Shown: piece after piece, positions 34,029-34,745 of the stretch | Layout: every line of letters starts with the position of its first letter | Position numbering within the stretch: position 1 is the first letter of the stretch | Assembly (NCBI GenBank): GCA_017561025.1 | Contig: JAFZDU010000054.1 | Coordinates: 1-34,745 of the forward strand | From: Bacteroidales bacterium | GTDB taxonomy: Bacteria > Bacteroidota > Bacteroidia > Bacteroidales > F082 | Direction of reading: 5' to 3' | DNA: 34,745 nucleotides | Notes under the pieces: generated by a model | Databases searched by the model: none | The model's input: the letters and a program-made list of their open reading frames with translations, nothing else | What the model was told of the DNA's origin: nothing | Translations under genes and position numbers: made by a program

Positions 34029-34082
34029 GATAAAAAGACAATATAAATAATTGTAAATTTTAAAGATTTACTTCCTTTTAAT

Positions 34083-34217
34083 TCTTAACAAACCTTAACA
34101 TCATTTCTTAATTTTTTACTGCTTTTATGTTAAAAATTGTTAAAAACGAAACATTTCCTTTGCAAACGCTTGACAAAAGGATGATGGTTGTTGTAGTTTT
34201 GCAACAACCAAAGTTTA
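34083..34217. repeat. 135-bp direct repeat, copy B
   Basis: Matches 24741-24875 over 135 nt with three substitutions. It is the complete upstream region of the DUF1016 gene at 34224, up to 6 nt before its start codon. Confidence 0.92.
34169..34201 (+). promoter_or_regulatory. Promoter of the DUF1016 gene with flanking inverted repeat
   Basis: CTTG (34169-34172), a 21-nt spacer and TAGTTTTG (34194-34201). The -7 octamer is enclosed exactly by the perfect inverted repeat GGTTGTTG (34186-34193) and CAACAACC (34202-34209), a likely operator or leader hairpin. Confidence 0.65.
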
Positions 34218-34223
34218 TGTCAC

Positions 34224-34745
34224 ATGAAAAAAATCATTAATAGCAAAGAGGAAAGTATTTTCCTGGATTCATTAAAGGATATCGTTAAGTCCGCAAGAAA
34301 ATATGCTTATTCATCTATATGTTTCGCTCAAGTTCAATCTAATTGGTTATTAGGGAAACGTATTGTTGAACAAATACAGAAGGGCAATGACAAAGCTGAA
34401 TATGGAAAGCATATTTTAAAAATCGCTTCTGAATCTCTTACGGAAGAATTTGGTAAGGGTTATGATGAAAGTAATCTTAGATATATGAGATTATTTTATA
34501 AAACTTTTCCAATTTGTGACGCACTGCGTCACGAATTGAGTTGGACGCATTATCGTCGTTTATTAAGTGTTGAGAACCAAGAAGCTCGTATCTGGTATAT
34601 GAACGAAGCCGCTAATTCTGTCTGGTCAACACGACAATTGGACAGACAAATCTCTACTTTATATTACGATCGTTTGTTAGGCAGTCATGACAAGAAAATT
34701 GTAACTGATGAAGCGGAAGAAAAACTACAGAAGATAATTCCTGAA
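34224..34745 (+). CDS. DUF1016 / YhcG-type nuclease, N-terminal part (runs off window)
   Basis: The first 174 codons of a DUF1016-family protein; the gene continues past the window end, so the PDDEXK nuclease domain is not seen. The start is ATG 34224 (MKKIINSKEES). An ATG at 34217 in another frame stops after seven codons and overlaps it. The DUF1016_N motifs EEFGKGYDESNLRYMRLFYK and ELSWTHYRRLLSVENQEAR are present, as is the WSTRQLDRQISTLYYDRLL helix. It is clearly more similar to the pseudogene at 25181 than to the copy at 1515. Autoregulation is possible given the inverted repeat around its -7 box. Confidence 0.9.
   Translation, partial: MKKIINSKEESIFLDSLKDIVKSARKYAYSSICFAQVQSNWLLGKRIVEQIQKGNDKAEYGKHILKIASESLTEEFGKGYDESNLRYMRLFYKTFPICDALRHELSWTHYRRLLSVENQEARIWYMNEAANSVWSTRQLDRQISTLYYDRLLGSHDKKIVTDEAEEKLQKIIPE

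Overview
The window reads as a Bacteroidales chromosome (phylum Bacteroidota), probably from a gut or rumen lineage. The support is AT-rich DNA, promoters of the Bacteroidota type (TTTG, about 20 nt, TAnnTTTG), a RecF/DciA/NusB/EF-P housekeeping block containing a PorQ-family protein, lipoproteins with Bacteroidota-style signals, and glycan-degrading GH95 and GH20 enzymes. Genus cannot be decided from the sequence. No rRNA, tRNA, CRISPR array or intact insertion sequence was seen.

Layout. 1-2550 is an accessory edge: a promoter leading left out of the window, a Fib_succ_major-type protein, a 64-aa orphan and an intact DUF1016/YhcG-type nuclease, separated by strong hairpins and degenerate 7-nt repeats. 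2607-9184 (minus strand) carries an S9 peptidase resembling DPP5, a ZIP metal transporter, a MarC-family protein, a Wzx-like flippase and a formyltransferase-like/beta-propeller fusion; the last two abut and look like surface-polysaccharide genes. 9325-14755 (plus) is a compact cluster: GT2 glycosyltransferase fused to a degenerate sugar-transferase module, nusB, porQ, recF and dciA/DUF721. It ends in a terminator that overlaps the promoter of efp and an LpxD-like acyltransferase (14862-16371). 16496-23570 is an amino-sugar/fucose block: a NagB-like/PIG-L fusion on the minus strand, divergent from a two-gene GH95 alpha-L-fucosidase and GH20 hexosaminidase operon, which suggests use of host glycans such as mucin.

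24180-34745 is the most unusual part. A 135-bp promoter-containing segment occurs twice, at 24741-24875 and 34083-34217, with three differences. Each copy precedes a DUF1016 gene: a decayed one at 24876-25501, in which 305 nt of foreign GC-richer DNA replaces the N-terminus and the middle of the gene is deleted, and an intact one that runs off the window from 34224. Between the repeats are four very AT-rich minus-strand genes: a PEGA-repeat protein and a lipoprotein with two Fib_succ_major domains (one operon), then a RapA/HepA-like SNF2 ATPase and a divergent Hsp70/actin-fold ATPase separated by 2 nt with one good promoter. The SNF2 plus Hsp70-like pair is the best candidate for an undescribed, possibly anti-phage, system. 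That role is inference from architecture and context; nothing in the sequence proves it.

Scattered through the intergenic DNA are degenerate heptamer arrays and a hairpin-forming repeat that appears to be used as a terminator.
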